A stretch of 64,000 nucleotides of DNA from Lachnotalea sp. AF33-28 (GTDB lineage Bacteria; Bacillota; Clostridia; Lachnospirales; Lachnospiraceae): NCBI RefSeq assembly GCF_003477885.1, contig NZ_QUEE01000003.1:186001-250000 (forward strand), read 5' to 3'. Position 1 is the stretch's first letter, and each line of letters begins with the position of its first letter. Both the position numbers and the translations under genes were made by a program. Shown piece after piece: positions 17,971 through 27,586 of the stretch. The notes under the pieces are model-generated. The model saw nothing but the letters and a program-made list of their open reading frames with translations. It made no database searches and was not told the DNA's origin.

Positions 17971-19392
17971 TCATCTGGCTCCAACGCCATGAAACACCGC
18001 GCCAACTGTCTTCAGTAAAATCTTAATATCCAATTCCAACGACCACTTATCAATATACTCTAAATCCAATTTCACCACTTCATCAAAACTCTTTATATTA
18101 CTTCTGCCGCTTATCTGCCATAATCCGGTGATACCCGGCCGAAAGCTGATGCGTCTTTTCTGGTAGCTTTCATAATTTTCATATTCATCCAGCGTGGGCG
18201 GCCTTGTTCCCACCAAACTCATATCTCCCTTCAAGACATTCCAAAACTGCGGAAACTCATCTATGCTGGTTTTGCGTATAAAACGTCCAACCTTGGTAAT
18301 CCGGGGATCATTCTCAAGCTTAAACATCTGCCCCTGCATCTCATTCTGCGCCATGAGTTCCTTCTTTTGTTCCTCGGCATCTTGATACATGGAACGGAAC
18401 TTATAGAACTTAAATATGCGGCCATTCCGCCCCACTCTTTGCTGCTTAAATATCAGAGGTCCAGGGGACTCCAGCCAGATCGCAGGCGCGATAAAGACTG
18501 TTACAACAGCCGTAAGAACAAGACCTATTATAGCTCCTACAATATCCATCATTCGCTTAATCAGCAGGAGCCTGTAATCAAACAATCTGCTTGTAAAAGC
18601 CATTACATAATAATTGCCCAGACGGTATACTGTTTTGCTGTCGTTCACGCCCAGGTTAATTACATCAATATTCATATTAACCACAATACCCATCTTCTCC
18701 AGCTCAAGAATCATCTCTTTATAGAATAACTCTCCTTCCTGGATTCGAGGCGCATGAAGCAGAACCTCATCGGCCACAAGATGGGTAATCGAATCAAGAT
18801 AATTATCCTTATTTGCAATAACAGGAACTCCCAGTATTGTCTGCCCCCTCCTGTCTTCATCCAGCAGGACAATCCCAACCACCTTGCAATTCCAGTCCGT
18901 CGGTTCCATCATTTGCTTTAATATCTTCTCTACGCGCTCACTGGTTGTAATAACTACCACTTTACTGGCATTAATACGATTGCGGTATATATTCGCCATA
19001 TAGTATTTCACAAGCTGATGAGTAACATAGATTGTGATTCCATTCAGGATAAAGAAGAAGCCCAGAGTCAGCCTCGACAGCTCCATGCGATTTTTAACAG
19101 CAAATGTATATGCGGTGATTCCCATTAAAAGTATTATATTATATTTTAATACTTTGTTGAACTCGGCCAGATAACCTCTGATGTACATGCCTTCGTAGAC
19201 TTTCAGGATATAATAAACGGCTATATGCAGCATAAACATACCTGCTACAGATGGGATAAAATCTGTAGCCTTCTTAAAATACTCCCAGCTCTCGAAACGC
19301 CATACCCCTGCCAATATAAAGCTGATTATTACACACAGCGCATCTAATAAACAGATTACCAATTCCTGTATTTGGTTTTTTCTTTGATACAT
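17971..19392 (-). CDS. Initiating polyprenyl glycosylphosphotransferase (WbaP/CpsE type)
   Basis: About 473 residues. Four membrane segments and a CoA-binding-like middle region (about 130-260) precede the bacterial sugar transferase domain, with KRMMDIVGAIIGLVL, FKQQRVGRNGRIFKFYKFRS, MYQDAEEQ and DEFPQFWNVLKGDMSLVGTR. The enzyme moves a sugar-1-phosphate from a UDP-sugar to undecaprenyl phosphate and so starts a repeat unit. The frame is open from a TTG at 19407, but ATG at 19392 has GGAGAGG six bases upstream and is the better start. A second initiating enzyme sits at 47948, so the locus can begin two glycans. Confidence 0.9.
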   Translation of the reverse strand: MYQRKNQIQELVICLLDALCVIISFILAGVWRFESWEYFKKATDFIPSVAGMFMLHIAVYYILKVYEGMYIRGYLAEFNKVLKYNIILLMGITAYTFAVKNRMELSRLTLGFFFILNGITIYVTHQLVKYYMANIYRNRINASKVVVITTSERVEKILKQMMEPTDWNCKVVGIVLLDEDRRGQTILGVPVIANKDNYLDSITHLVADEVLLHAPRIQEGELFYKEMILELEKMGIVVNMNIDVINLGVNDSKTVYRLGNYYVMAFTSRLFDYRLLLIKRMMDIVGAIIGLVLTAVVTVFIAPAIWLESPGPLIFKQQRVGRNGRIFKFYKFRSMYQDAEEQKKELMAQNEMQGQMFKLENDPRITKVGRFIRKTSIDEFPQFWNVLKGDMSLVGTRPPTLDEYENYESYQKRRISFRPGITGLWQISGRSNIKSFDEVVKLDLEYIDKWSLELDIKILLKTVGAVFHGVGAR

Positions 19393-19604
19393 CGGCATCC
19401 TCTCCAAGCATATTTATAGCTCTAAATTCTTGCAACCTCTGAATTCGTTGCATACATAAAAGCAAGCCACTTCAAAACTGATACTCACACACCACATCTA
19501 ATAAGTATATTGATCACTTCAATCTGTTTTCTATACTGATATATAGTAACCCCTTGCTTAAAGGATCTCGGTTAGCAATAGCATGTCATATATAATCTAT
19601 AATT

Positions 19605-21032
19605 CTATCGTCCAATTAAGTGAAGAATTAATACCCCTGCTCCATACATTACTGCTCCTGCTGCTACTTGTATAAACGTGGTTAACATTCCCGTAACACC
19701 CATATTAAATCCAATCAAACGGACCAGCAAAAACATAAAAACTGACAATATAAAATACGGCACTAATTCTTTGAAAGCTTGAAATAAACAAATCGATTTT
19801 CTCGCATGAAATGTTTTGTAAATCATAACAATTCCCTCCGTTAAAATCGTACCCCAAACAGCACCTTCTACTCCGAGCCGAGGAATCATGACAAAATTGG
19901 CTGCTACATTAAATACTGCTGCAATTATTGCCGCTTTCATAAGTACCTTATCCATACGCATCGGTATAAGGTAATGAGACTGTAATACTTCAGTCCAAGC
20001 TAAGAATAAGATTATTACCACTAACATCTGAATAAGCGAAATACATTTTATGAACTCCTCAGTATAGTACCAAGGGACTAGCTCCGGAGCTATCGCAGCC
20101 AAACCAAAACAAATTGGTAATGCTATCGCCATATTGAGTTTCATTGTTGAATGGACATATTCACGATTTTTTTTAAATTCCTTTCTGGATATTAATAAAC
20201 TTAAACGTGGCAGCATTACCGCAGTTATTGCTGTGACAATTCCATACGGCAGTTTGACAAGGCCCTCCGCGTTTGAATAGAACCCAACGCTTTGCATATC
20301 TATCATCTGTCCTATCATAAGTTTGTCTATACCGCTATAAATGCTAACCCCAATCACAGGAATAAACAAGGACAGAACAGGACACAAATGCAATCGAATA
20401 TCCTGCTTATGTATGGTTACCTTATCCACATATTTTAAAGCGAATGGCCATATTGCGATCTGCGAAAACAAGGCCGAAAGTGCCATACATAGACAATAAA
20501 TCCATACATCATCCGATGTCTTAACAAATGTCAAAACGGTTAACAGTATGCCTAATTTAACAATAATATTTCTAATTACAATTTTTTTAAACTGTTCAAG
20601 TCCATAGAATAACCATGTTATATCTAATACGACAGAGAGTATATATATACCTTGAATGATCAGCAGTTTCTGATACTCATGTGCTATAGCATATATATAT
20701 ATAATGTAAACAACTACAGTGATAACCGATGATACTAATTGCACTATATAGATACTCCAGAAAGTCGTACTAAGCGCATTTCTATTTTCCCTTTTAATTG
20801 CGCATTCACGATTACCATAAGTACGAATACCTAATATACAAAATAATGAAAAATAGGATGCTATCGTAAAAGTATAATTATATTCTCCTATACCATCCGC
20901 GCCTAAAACTCTGGCCAAATATGGAGATAAAACTATAGGAAGCAAAATTGTCAGAACCTGATACGCCATATTATACATCATATTTGTCTTTAACTTTTTA
21001 TCAATCACTCCGCTGCTTTTTCGCTTCTGCAC
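19605..21032 (-). CDS. wzx: Wzx-type polysaccharide flippase
   Basis: About 475 residues with 12-14 membrane segments. The start region MMYNMAYQVLTILLPIVLSP followed by YLARVLGADGIGEYNYTFTI is typical of the polysaccharide-specific MOP flippases. The frame is open from a GTG at 21050, but GTG at 21032 has AAGGAG seven bases upstream and is preferred. The upstream end overlaps the remnant of another wzy gene, so this flippase once followed a different polymerase. It probably exports the unit polymerised by the protein at 21292-22413. Confidence 0.85.
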   Translation of the reverse strand: MQKRKSSGVIDKKLKTNMMYNMAYQVLTILLPIVLSPYLARVLGADGIGEYNYTFTIASYFSLFCILGIRTYGNRECAIKRENRNALSTTFWSIYIVQLVSSVITVVVYIIYIYAIAHEYQKLLIIQGIYILSVVLDITWLFYGLEQFKKIVIRNIIVKLGILLTVLTFVKTSDDVWIYCLCMALSALFSQIAIWPFALKYVDKVTIHKQDIRLHLCPVLSLFIPVIGVSIYSGIDKLMIGQMIDMQSVGFYSNAEGLVKLPYGIVTAITAVMLPRLSLLISRKEFKKNREYVHSTMKLNMAIALPICFGLAAIAPELVPWYYTEEFIKCISLIQMLVVIILFLAWTEVLQSHYLIPMRMDKVLMKAAIIAAVFNVAANFVMIPRLGVEGAVWGTILTEGIVMIYKTFHARKSICLFQAFKELVPYFILSVFMFLLVRLIGFNMGVTGMLTTFIQVAAGAVMYGAGVLILHLIGR

Positions 21033-21033
21033 C

Positions 21034-21185
21034 TTAACGCTCCTTATCACAAATAGCTCTAGAGTTAAAAATTAACTCTGCCAAAAAGAGAACAACTATA
21101 TAGCGGAATACTTTTTCTACCGCGCTAAATTCAAAGACTGTATAAAGGTTCTATCAAAATAATAACTATCGAAATTCTTCGATCA
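21034..21185 (-). pseudogene. Tail of a second wzy gene (recombination scar)
   Basis: Translating the minus strand here gives YTVFEFSAVEKVFRYIVV and a further 20 residues to a TAA at 21036-21034. This aligns with YGIAEFSVLEKVFRNLMF at the C-terminus of the intact Wzy at 21292. The similarity continues upstream after one frameshift (VIILIEPL against IIILISAL). Only the last 40-50 codons remain. The stop lies inside the flippase gene start region, as it would in a coupled wzy-wzx pair. Confidence 0.65.
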
Positions 21186-21191
21186 GCTTTA

Positions 21192-21311
21192 TCACAGATA
21201 TCCAATATTTGCTACATGTTCTGCTAGCCGACTTTTATGGGAAAACATGGTTTCTGCAGCCATAAGCTTTTCTCCATTCGCGTTATTATTTTTAATCAAT
21301 CCTTTGACCTG
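21192..21311 (-). pseudogene. Possible tail of a glycosyltransferase gene
   Basis: A minus-strand frame overlapping the end of the intact wzy by about 20 bases reads LIKNNNANGEKLMAAETMF then SHKSRLAEHVANIGYL and stops at 21192. Spacing and residues resemble the last helices of GT-B glycosyltransferases. It has no start of its own. Together with the wzy tail next to it, it marks a recombination joint. This is too short for certainty. Confidence 0.3.
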
Positions 21312-22413
21312 CTACTGTTTTACTGTACAGCACTCCAGACATAAAAATAAACATAAGATTTCGGAACACTTTTTCCAAAACACTAAATTCTGCTATGCCA
21401 TAGAGCGCCGAAATTAATATTATAATAACAACAGCCAATTCTCCATGTTTATTGGAAGTATATAACAGAACCAGCATCGCTACCTGATATATAATAAACC
21501 ATACGATACCCCAAAACATAAGGACCCCGATCCATCCATGATCTAAATAAAATCCATCGGGTATCTTGCTGCCAAACAGTCCTACGGAATATTCAAACAA
21601 ATAATTATGGGCCAAGTCAATACGCCCTGTCAATAGCTTATTTAGCCAGGCAAACACAGGATTAAAATTCCATATAACGGCACAAACGGATATAACGACA
21701 ATACCAAGGTATCCAGCGATTGTACCTATCATCCATATCTTTGAAGTTGCTATAGAGGAACAATAACGCACAAATAAATAAAGTACAAGCAACAAACTTA
21801 TTGCAGCTACACCAGTTCTTGATGCAGTCAACCAAAACATACTTATATTAATAACTGCAGCAATCACTATCTGCCATATTTTTATCTTATCAAAATAAGC
21901 ATAAATATAAAGGCATAAAATCAAGAACAGATAGCAATGAAGTCCATTGGGATGTCCATACCCCAAACAATAACGTGTTTCTACACGCCCCCTTCCGAAA
22001 TTTTTAGTTAGCGAAAGAGGGCCTCCAATTCCAAACAAAGACAGTACAATCACCATAATATAGGCCGTTAATGCAAACCAAAAACACCGTTTCAATAATA
22101 ATTTTATATCAATATTTTTTAAAGAGAGCAGCACCAATAAATTTGTAAATAATGATGTCTGTTCTGTATAAACAGTTGTTATGAGACAAAGCACCACTAA
22201 TATAGAACCAATACATAATTCTCTCTTATTATATTTTGTAAAAGTTACTTTGTACAGAAGCAGCGGGTACACAAAAAATGTTATAACCCATGTGTAACCT
22301 CCTAAAGTATGCCCGAGCAGTTCATTCGCTCCATAATAAGCAAACACTAATAATAAATAACCTATACAAGCTATACTGTTCAGCAAATTCACATTCGACA
22401 ATCTTTTTATCAT
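21292..22413 (-). CDS. wzy: Wzy-type polysaccharide polymerase
   Basis: This 373-residue protein has ten or so membrane segments. Features of O-antigen polymerases are the RVETRYCLGYGHPNGLHCYL stretch (about 141-160), FWLTASRTGVAAISLLLVLY (about 193-212) and LTGRIDLAHNYLFEYSVGLF (about 263-282) in an external loop. It should join repeat units on the outer face after flipping by the protein at 19605. It is unlike the polymerases at 14506 and 41983 in sequence. The ATG is preceded by AAAGGGGAA. A related but truncated wzy tail lies just downstream. Confidence 0.75.
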   Translation of the reverse strand: MIKRLSNVNLLNSIACIGYLLLVFAYYGANELLGHTLGGYTWVITFFVYPLLLYKVTFTKYNKRELCIGSILVVLCLITTVYTEQTSLFTNLLVLLSLKNIDIKLLLKRCFWFALTAYIMVIVLSLFGIGGPLSLTKNFGRGRVETRYCLGYGHPNGLHCYLFLILCLYIYAYFDKIKIWQIVIAAVINISMFWLTASRTGVAAISLLLVLYLFVRYCSSIATSKIWMIGTIAGYLGIVVISVCAVIWNFNPVFAWLNKLLTGRIDLAHNYLFEYSVGLFGSKIPDGFYLDHGWIGVLMFWGIVWFIIYQVAMLVLLYTSNKHGELAVVIIILISALYGIAEFSVLEKVFRNLMFIFMSGVLYSKTVAGQRID

Positions 22414-22427
22414 TCAAAGATTCCCCT

Positions 22428-23333
22428 TTACTTTAACGCTAATTTCAATTCTCTTTTTATTCTTGTCCATAACGACAGATGAAATTTATTACGATATTCG
22501 TCTGCGACAGCTTTATCGGGGCTTACCTTTTCAAGCTTAACGGGACAATCGCTTCTCTTTATTTCAGTGCAGAAGTCCCCTCTTGACTTTTTCCGATAGT
22601 TACTACCACTTCCATCCATCCCATTATTCTCTACGTATGTCTGTACAGGATATACCGTGTACTGATTATTTTTACTTTGTTGATAACACCAACGTATTGC
22701 CCATGAATTAATGACTCCACGCTGCTGAAGCCAGAGCATGTCAAACATATCATCGCCCCCTTTATTAAAATGATTCCTAGCGGTCTTATCCCTCTTTAAC
22801 CTATTAAAATCACTTACATTCCAATCAACAGTGTTCCACCGATCTTTCCAGGTTCCCCACCCCCAGCTACATCCTCTGTAGTATGCATATACATCTTTGT
22901 TATATGCATTTAATGTCTTTAGCTCTGGCGTATAACCAGAGATAGACCATATAGAAGGATCTGTTTTATAGAATGTAAGTGCAGCATTCATATAAGACAA
23001 AAAATTTTCTGCCACTACCAGATCGTCTTCCAAAACAACTACTCGGTCATATTGGGAAAATACATAACTTACGCCTTCAATAACAGATGACGCTAATCCC
23101 ATATTACGCTGCCTAATATGAACGTTAACATGGCGAAAACAAGCATCTTTTTCAACAGTTCTGATATACTTCTGCACTTCATTAACTTCAAAAAGATCTC
23201 TATCATTCTTGGCTCCATCCGCAAAAATGTATAGCACGCTTTCCTTTGCCTCCGGATTTTTCTCTAATGAATTAATTAAGGCTTTGGTATGTTTTAAGCG
23301 ATTATATACAAATATCACAATTGGCGCATTCAC
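22428..23333 (-). CDS. GT-A glycosyltransferase (GT2/GNT-I-like)
   Basis: This 301-residue protein begins APIVIFVYNRLKHTKALI and has YIFADGAKNDRD, RQRNMGLASSVIEG, VVVLEDDLVVAENFLSYMN (the EDD metal-binding motif) and the tryptophan-rich RGCSWGWGTWKDRW, which marks a subfamily found in many capsule loci. The protein at 38051-39073 is a paralogue with the same landmarks. It transfers one sugar to the lipid-linked unit in the cytoplasm. Its ATG overlaps the stop of the preceding fusion glycosyltransferase by 4 bases. Confidence 0.8.
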   Translation of the reverse strand: MNAPIVIFVYNRLKHTKALINSLEKNPEAKESVLYIFADGAKNDRDLFEVNEVQKYIRTVEKDACFRHVNVHIRQRNMGLASSVIEGVSYVFSQYDRVVVLEDDLVVAENFLSYMNAALTFYKTDPSIWSISGYTPELKTLNAYNKDVYAYYRGCSWGWGTWKDRWNTVDWNVSDFNRLKRDKTARNHFNKGGDDMFDMLWLQQRGVINSWAIRWCYQQSKNNQYTVYPVQTYVENNGMDGSGSNYRKKSRGDFCTEIKRSDCPVKLEKVSPDKAVADEYRNKFHLSLWTRIKRELKLALK

Positions 23334-25357
23334 CCAAGCACCTCCTCATACAGTTGATGATAACGTTTCTGCATTATCTGTACATCATAATTAGTCTCCA
23401 CTCTCAAACGGCAAGCATGTCCCATCTTATACAGTATTCTTTTATTTTCAAATGCCTCTTCTATTTTAAATGCAAGTTGCTCTACATCTCTGCTCTTAAC
23501 CATCCATCCGGTTTCTTCAGTAATAATTTCAGTCAATCCGCCTGTAGCAAATGCGACGACAGGTGTTCCGCTGGCCATAGCTTCCACGGCAACTAATGAA
23601 AATGTCTCTGCCATACTTGGAATTACAAATAAATCGCCCATAGAATAAATCTCGTTTAATAAATCATTATCTTTCACATAACCGAATGTATGTGTCTCAA
23701 ATCCCTTGGGTATACTTTCCATGTTGCTATCATTTCCAACAATTATCAGGCAATATAGATCTTTCCGTTTAATTAACTCAAGCGCCTTTATTAAATACTG
23801 AAATCCCTTCGCCTCGTTTTGTATGATATTACTGATAAAAACTAATATCCTCATATCTCCGGATATTCCATACTTTGCACGCACAAGTTGTTTATCAAGC
23901 TCTTTGAACTGTGCAGTGTCAACGCTATTAGCAATTACGCGTATATCTTCTGACTTTAATATTGAGCTTGCAGCTCTATCAGCCATCCATTTAGATGGAG
24001 CTACAAACACAATTCCTATGCCTGTGTACATATTCTTTTTAGCTAACAATATTGTATGGGATATATTCCTGTAAATAGGAGGCTGATAATCTCGATGTCC
24101 ACAATTATAGCACTCCCCCATTCTCCATTTATCACATTCTGAAGACTGTGTACAATGTCCCGTAAAAGCCCACATATCGTGTAAAGTCCATACAACCTTA
24201 CAAAGCTTTGTCAGTTCCCTAATTGTTTCTAATCCAACATAGTTACCATGCATATTATTTAAATGTACAAGATCAATATGATGCTTTTTTACATATTTAA
24301 TGATTCGGTATCTGGAGTATGGATCATAAACCCTAGCATTATTAGTAAACTTTTTATAAACAACATTCATCAGTCTCAAGGGCAGAGAACGGTAAAGAAC
24401 CAGGCCAGGCGCATCCGGCATACGTCCCCTACCCAGTATCATATGAGCTTCATAACCGTATCTCTTCGCACCTTCAAAAAGTTGCCTGGTGACTCGCTCC
24501 GCCCCTCCTGCTTCATATAATGTATTTATAAATAGTAACCTATTACATTTATAAACCTCATTTTTCCGAGTTAAGCTTCGTAGCCAAAAACCGGTTTTGC
24601 TGGATACATGTTTTAATAGCCACTGTTTAACAGCTGCCGCAGCTAAAATACAATACTTTTCTATACCAAATGCAGTTTTATAACCATATTTCTTCTTAAT
24701 AAACAAGGTTTCCTTTTTTATCCAATAAATGTTGTTGGTGGACACCCCTCCCTTTTTAAACCAGGCGACCATTAAATCTAATTTAAAGAACTTAGCACCG
24801 TCGTGATAAGCATGAAGAAAAAAATCATAATCACCTGCTATATGCAAACTACTGTTATACAGATAACGTTTCATCCACTCCGCACGTATAAAACACGCCT
24901 GATGACAAAAGCAATGACGCTTTGTAATATCATCCGGATTCGCCTTAAAAATAAATAACCGGCCAAAATCTTCTTCAACCGCATCTCCACAGATTACATC
25001 GTATCCATTGTAATCACTATTACCAAATACTGTTTTCAACGTATCGTTACTAAAATATTTATCATCTGCATTAAGGAAATTAATCCATTGCCCCGAACAC
25101 ACATCTATGGCATGGTTCATAGCATCATAAATACCACTGTCTGGTTTAGAAATATACTTTAATATAACTCCCTTAGCAGATAATAGGGATCTATAGCTCT
25201 CAATGATTTTACATGTACCGTCTGTAGATCCGCCGTCTTTGATTACATATTCCAGATTATCATAATCCTGCTCCAGAACGGATTCAATTGTATCCTTTAT
25301 AGTTTTTTCCGAGTTAAAGCAGACGGTGACCACTGATAATTTCGGATAAATTGCCAT
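23330..25357 (-). CDS. Two-domain glycosyltransferase (GT2 fused to GT4)
   Basis: Residues 1-255 are a GT2 domain: LSVVTVCFNSEKTIKDTI, YVIKDGGSTDGT and INFLNADDKYF. Residues from about 270 form a GT4 domain starting RLLFINTLYEAGGAERVTRQ, with a cysteine-rich WTLHDMWAFTGHCTQ region containing CDKWRMGECYNCGHRDYQPP, and the EX7E block ETFSLVAVEAMASGTPVV. The two domains are in one uninterrupted frame. The GT2 half is similar to the separate proteins at 25378-26199 and 47195-47941. One polypeptide could add two consecutive sugars. The gene ends by a 4-base overlap with the next glycosyltransferase. Confidence 0.85.
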   Translation of the reverse strand: MAIYPKLSVVTVCFNSEKTIKDTIESVLEQDYDNLEYVIKDGGSTDGTCKIIESYRSLLSAKGVILKYISKPDSGIYDAMNHAIDVCSGQWINFLNADDKYFSNDTLKTVFGNSDYNGYDVICGDAVEEDFGRLFIFKANPDDITKRHCFCHQACFIRAEWMKRYLYNSSLHIAGDYDFFLHAYHDGAKFFKLDLMVAWFKKGGVSTNNIYWIKKETLFIKKKYGYKTAFGIEKYCILAAAAVKQWLLKHVSSKTGFWLRSLTRKNEVYKCNRLLFINTLYEAGGAERVTRQLFEGAKRYGYEAHMILGRGRMPDAPGLVLYRSLPLRLMNVVYKKFTNNARVYDPYSRYRIIKYVKKHHIDLVHLNNMHGNYVGLETIRELTKLCKVVWTLHDMWAFTGHCTQSSECDKWRMGECYNCGHRDYQPPIYRNISHTILLAKKNMYTGIGIVFVAPSKWMADRAASSILKSEDIRVIANSVDTAQFKELDKQLVRAKYGISGDMRILVFISNIIQNEAKGFQYLIKALELIKRKDLYCLIIVGNDSNMESIPKGFETHTFGYVKDNDLLNEIYSMGDLFVIPSMAETFSLVAVEAMASGTPVVAFATGGLTEIITEETGWMVKSRDVEQLAFKIEEAFENKRILYKMGHACRLRVETNYDVQIMQKRYHQLYEEVLG

Positions 25358-25377
25358 ACGGCTCTACCCCCTGTACA

Positions 25378-26199
25378 TCATAAACTTTTATTTTTTTTAA
25401 TATGGATTATATAATATCTTCGTAAATAACTCACTGCACCAGAAGGTAAAAGTAACTGAATTACATTCTTGAACCATGCTTCTGTGTACTGCAGCAGATA
25501 ATGATATGAAAAAAAGCCATCACCATATCCACATGCCAGTCTAGCCCTTTCCCTTTCGTGTACTAAAAGAGTAAAATTCGTAGATGATATTCCATCCATA
25601 CTAAAGACCGAGATAATATTGCCACAATATATAAATTTATGCTTATCATTATATAGACGTAAAATCATATGATAATCAGCACTTATGCGGAAACTTGAGT
25701 CATATGGATAAGCTCGCATAACGTCAGTTCTTATAAAGCAGGATTGGTGACCAAAAGGCATTCTTTTGACGATTCTTTCCATGTCAGCATAACGCAAAGA
25801 TAAAAAGTCACCTTCCTTTTCAATAGTATCTCCATATATTACGGAGTACCCATCATAATATTTATTTTTGAACACATCATCTAATGTCTTATTTGAATAA
25901 TAGGTATCTCCTGCATTTAAAAATCCCACCCAAGCACCATTTGCATAAAGTACTGCCTCATTCATTGCTGCATAAATTCCATCATCTTTTTCAGAATAAT
26001 ATTTAAAATCAATACCTTTCTGTATAAACAGCATTCTGTAATTTTCCACAATTACTTCCGTTTTGTCACTGGAACCTCCATCCTTTACTATATACTCGAT
26101 GTTATTATAAGTTTGTTCCAACACTGACTTTAAAGTTACTTCTATCGACGTTTCAGCATGGTAACATACAGTTATAATAGAAACTTTATAATCTTTCAT
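25378..26199 (-). CDS. Family 2 glycosyltransferase (WcaA-like)
   Basis: This 273-residue GT-A protein has VSIITVCYHAETSIEVTLKS, YIVKDGGSSDKTEVI, GFLNAGDTYYS, the ISADYHMILRLY segment and IISVFSMDGISSTN. It is closely similar to the N-terminal half of the fusion enzyme encoded next (23330-25357) and to the protein at 47195-47941. A duplicated GT2 domain beside its own fusion version suggests tandem duplication. It is cytoplasmic and its donor is unknown. A G-rich ribosome site (GGGGGGG) precedes the ATG. Confidence 0.85.
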   Translation of the reverse strand: MKDYKVSIITVCYHAETSIEVTLKSVLEQTYNNIEYIVKDGGSSDKTEVIVENYRMLFIQKGIDFKYYSEKDDGIYAAMNEAVLYANGAWVGFLNAGDTYYSNKTLDDVFKNKYYDGYSVIYGDTIEKEGDFLSLRYADMERIVKRMPFGHQSCFIRTDVMRAYPYDSSFRISADYHMILRLYNDKHKFIYCGNIISVFSMDGISSTNFTLLVHERERARLACGYGDGFFSYHYLLQYTEAWFKNVIQLLLPSGAVSYLRRYYIIHIKKNKSL

Positions 26200-26212
26200 G
26201 ATGCCCCCCCTA

Positions 26213-27586
26213 TCAATCGATTAGCAGTAGAAAGTATATAACATTGCACGCTGCCAATACGCCAACTCCATATTTGATAAATAATATTCCATGTTCACTA
26301 AGTATTATAATTCTTGCAAACAATAATTGAGTTGATAACAGTACAGCAGTTTCTAAGAAAACCATTGTTCGTTCACCTGACGCGAATATTGTAGGTGAAA
26401 ATCCCATGATTACTGCAGTCACTCCTCCAGTCAAAATTATCAGTATGTTTATCCATGTATATTTACATGTTTTTTTATCCCTACACCAAAATAGAAAGGC
26501 CATTATTACAGAAACAAGCGCCAAAATTAATAATGCTAAAGGAATATATGCTGATAGCATATTATAATTACCCGCAGTGATTATTCCTGTAGGGGTAACA
26601 CTTTCAATAATCCTTGTCATTTCAGGAAAATATAGTTGCAGCAAAGGCCTGGTTAATACCAATACGCCGACACTTACAAGCGGAATACCGCTCCATATAT
26701 TCATACCTCTACCAGTCTGCGGTTCCTTAAACGCTCTCAAAAGAAGAAAAATAGAAAAAATCAGAAATATCAAATTGGGCTTAAAGAGCAAATACGAGGC
26801 TCCATTTGAAAACCCCAATTCTATCTTATCTATCAATGACAACGTTTCATATTGAGGAAACCAATACCAAACCTCTCTATCATAACGCACAGAATTGCCT
26901 GGGCTCCTCATTATATAAATAAGCGAGCATAGGCAGATTAAAAACTGTATATAAACAAATACATTTTTAGTTCTCTTCATAATAAAATAAATGCTAAAAA
27001 TTAATGTTAGAATAAAAAGCGCCACACAAGCCTGTTCATGACTGGCGCTAAAAGCTGTGCAAATGACATATATGCCATATTCCCACCATTGTATTTTTTC
27101 ACAATATATAATTTTTTTAATTGGCAGACACGCCAGCAATCCAAAACTTACAGGCCATAGATAGTTTAACGTAGTAGCTTCCCATCCAGCACTGCCCAAT
27201 TGAATAAACGGATATAAAAGCACCAACTCTACGGCCATGATCTTTAAATGTTTACGATTATTAGATGAATCGGCAACATCGCTAAAACGGTATATAACAT
27301 AGGCCAACATTGTCCATACAATGCTGTCCGCAATCCTCCAGCTCCATACACCTAATAGAATTAAGTGAAACCATACAAATTCTAACACACTTCTTGATGA
27401 CCATGTAAAATATCTGTTGCTCACTAAATCCCTTACTGTCTGGGTTTGTAAAGCCTCCCAATAACGTACATCATCACTGCGATCTGTATTCAAAAAAAAG
27501 TGTAATAATAGCATAAAACAAAATAAAAATATAAAAATCTTATTTTCTGCTACATATTTTCTATACTTTCCGGTAAAGGATTTCAT
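26213..27586 (-). CDS. DUF6056-like multispanning membrane protein (probable GT-C)
   Basis: This 457-residue protein has about eleven membrane segments. An acidic pair follows the first segment (NTDRSDDVRYWEAL, about 33-46), and YIMRSPGNSVRYDR (about 223-236) carries the SPGNxxR motif that I associate with the DUF6056 family. Proteins of this family sit in cell-envelope glycan loci and have the layout of GT-C enzymes that use lipid-phosphate sugars. It overlaps the small membrane protein upstream by one base (TAATG). Possible role: adding a side sugar outside the membrane, with the donor from the synthase at 29081 (inference). Confidence 0.65.
   Translation of the reverse strand: MKSFTGKYRKYVAENKIFIFLFCFMLLLHFFLNTDRSDDVRYWEALQTQTVRDLVSNRYFTWSSRSVLEFVWFHLILLGVWSWRIADSIVWTMLAYVIYRFSDVADSSNNRKHLKIMAVELVLLYPFIQLGSAGWEATTLNYLWPVSFGLLACLPIKKIIYCEKIQWWEYGIYVICTAFSASHEQACVALFILTLIFSIYFIMKRTKNVFVYIQFLICLCSLIYIMRSPGNSVRYDREVWYWFPQYETLSLIDKIELGFSNGASYLLFKPNLIFLIFSIFLLLRAFKEPQTGRGMNIWSGIPLVSVGVLVLTRPLLQLYFPEMTRIIESVTPTGIITAGNYNMLSAYIPLALLILALVSVIMAFLFWCRDKKTCKYTWINILIILTGGVTAVIMGFSPTIFASGERTMVFLETAVLLSTQLLFARIIILSEHGILFIKYGVGVLAACNVIYFLLLID

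Noticed and set aside
19408..19604. Short open frame and promoter before the initiating transferase at 17971
   Set aside because: The frame overlapping 19274-19465 has no motif and runs antisense in phase with nothing known; TTGAAG-type boxes in the gap lack a matching -10 at 16-18 bases.
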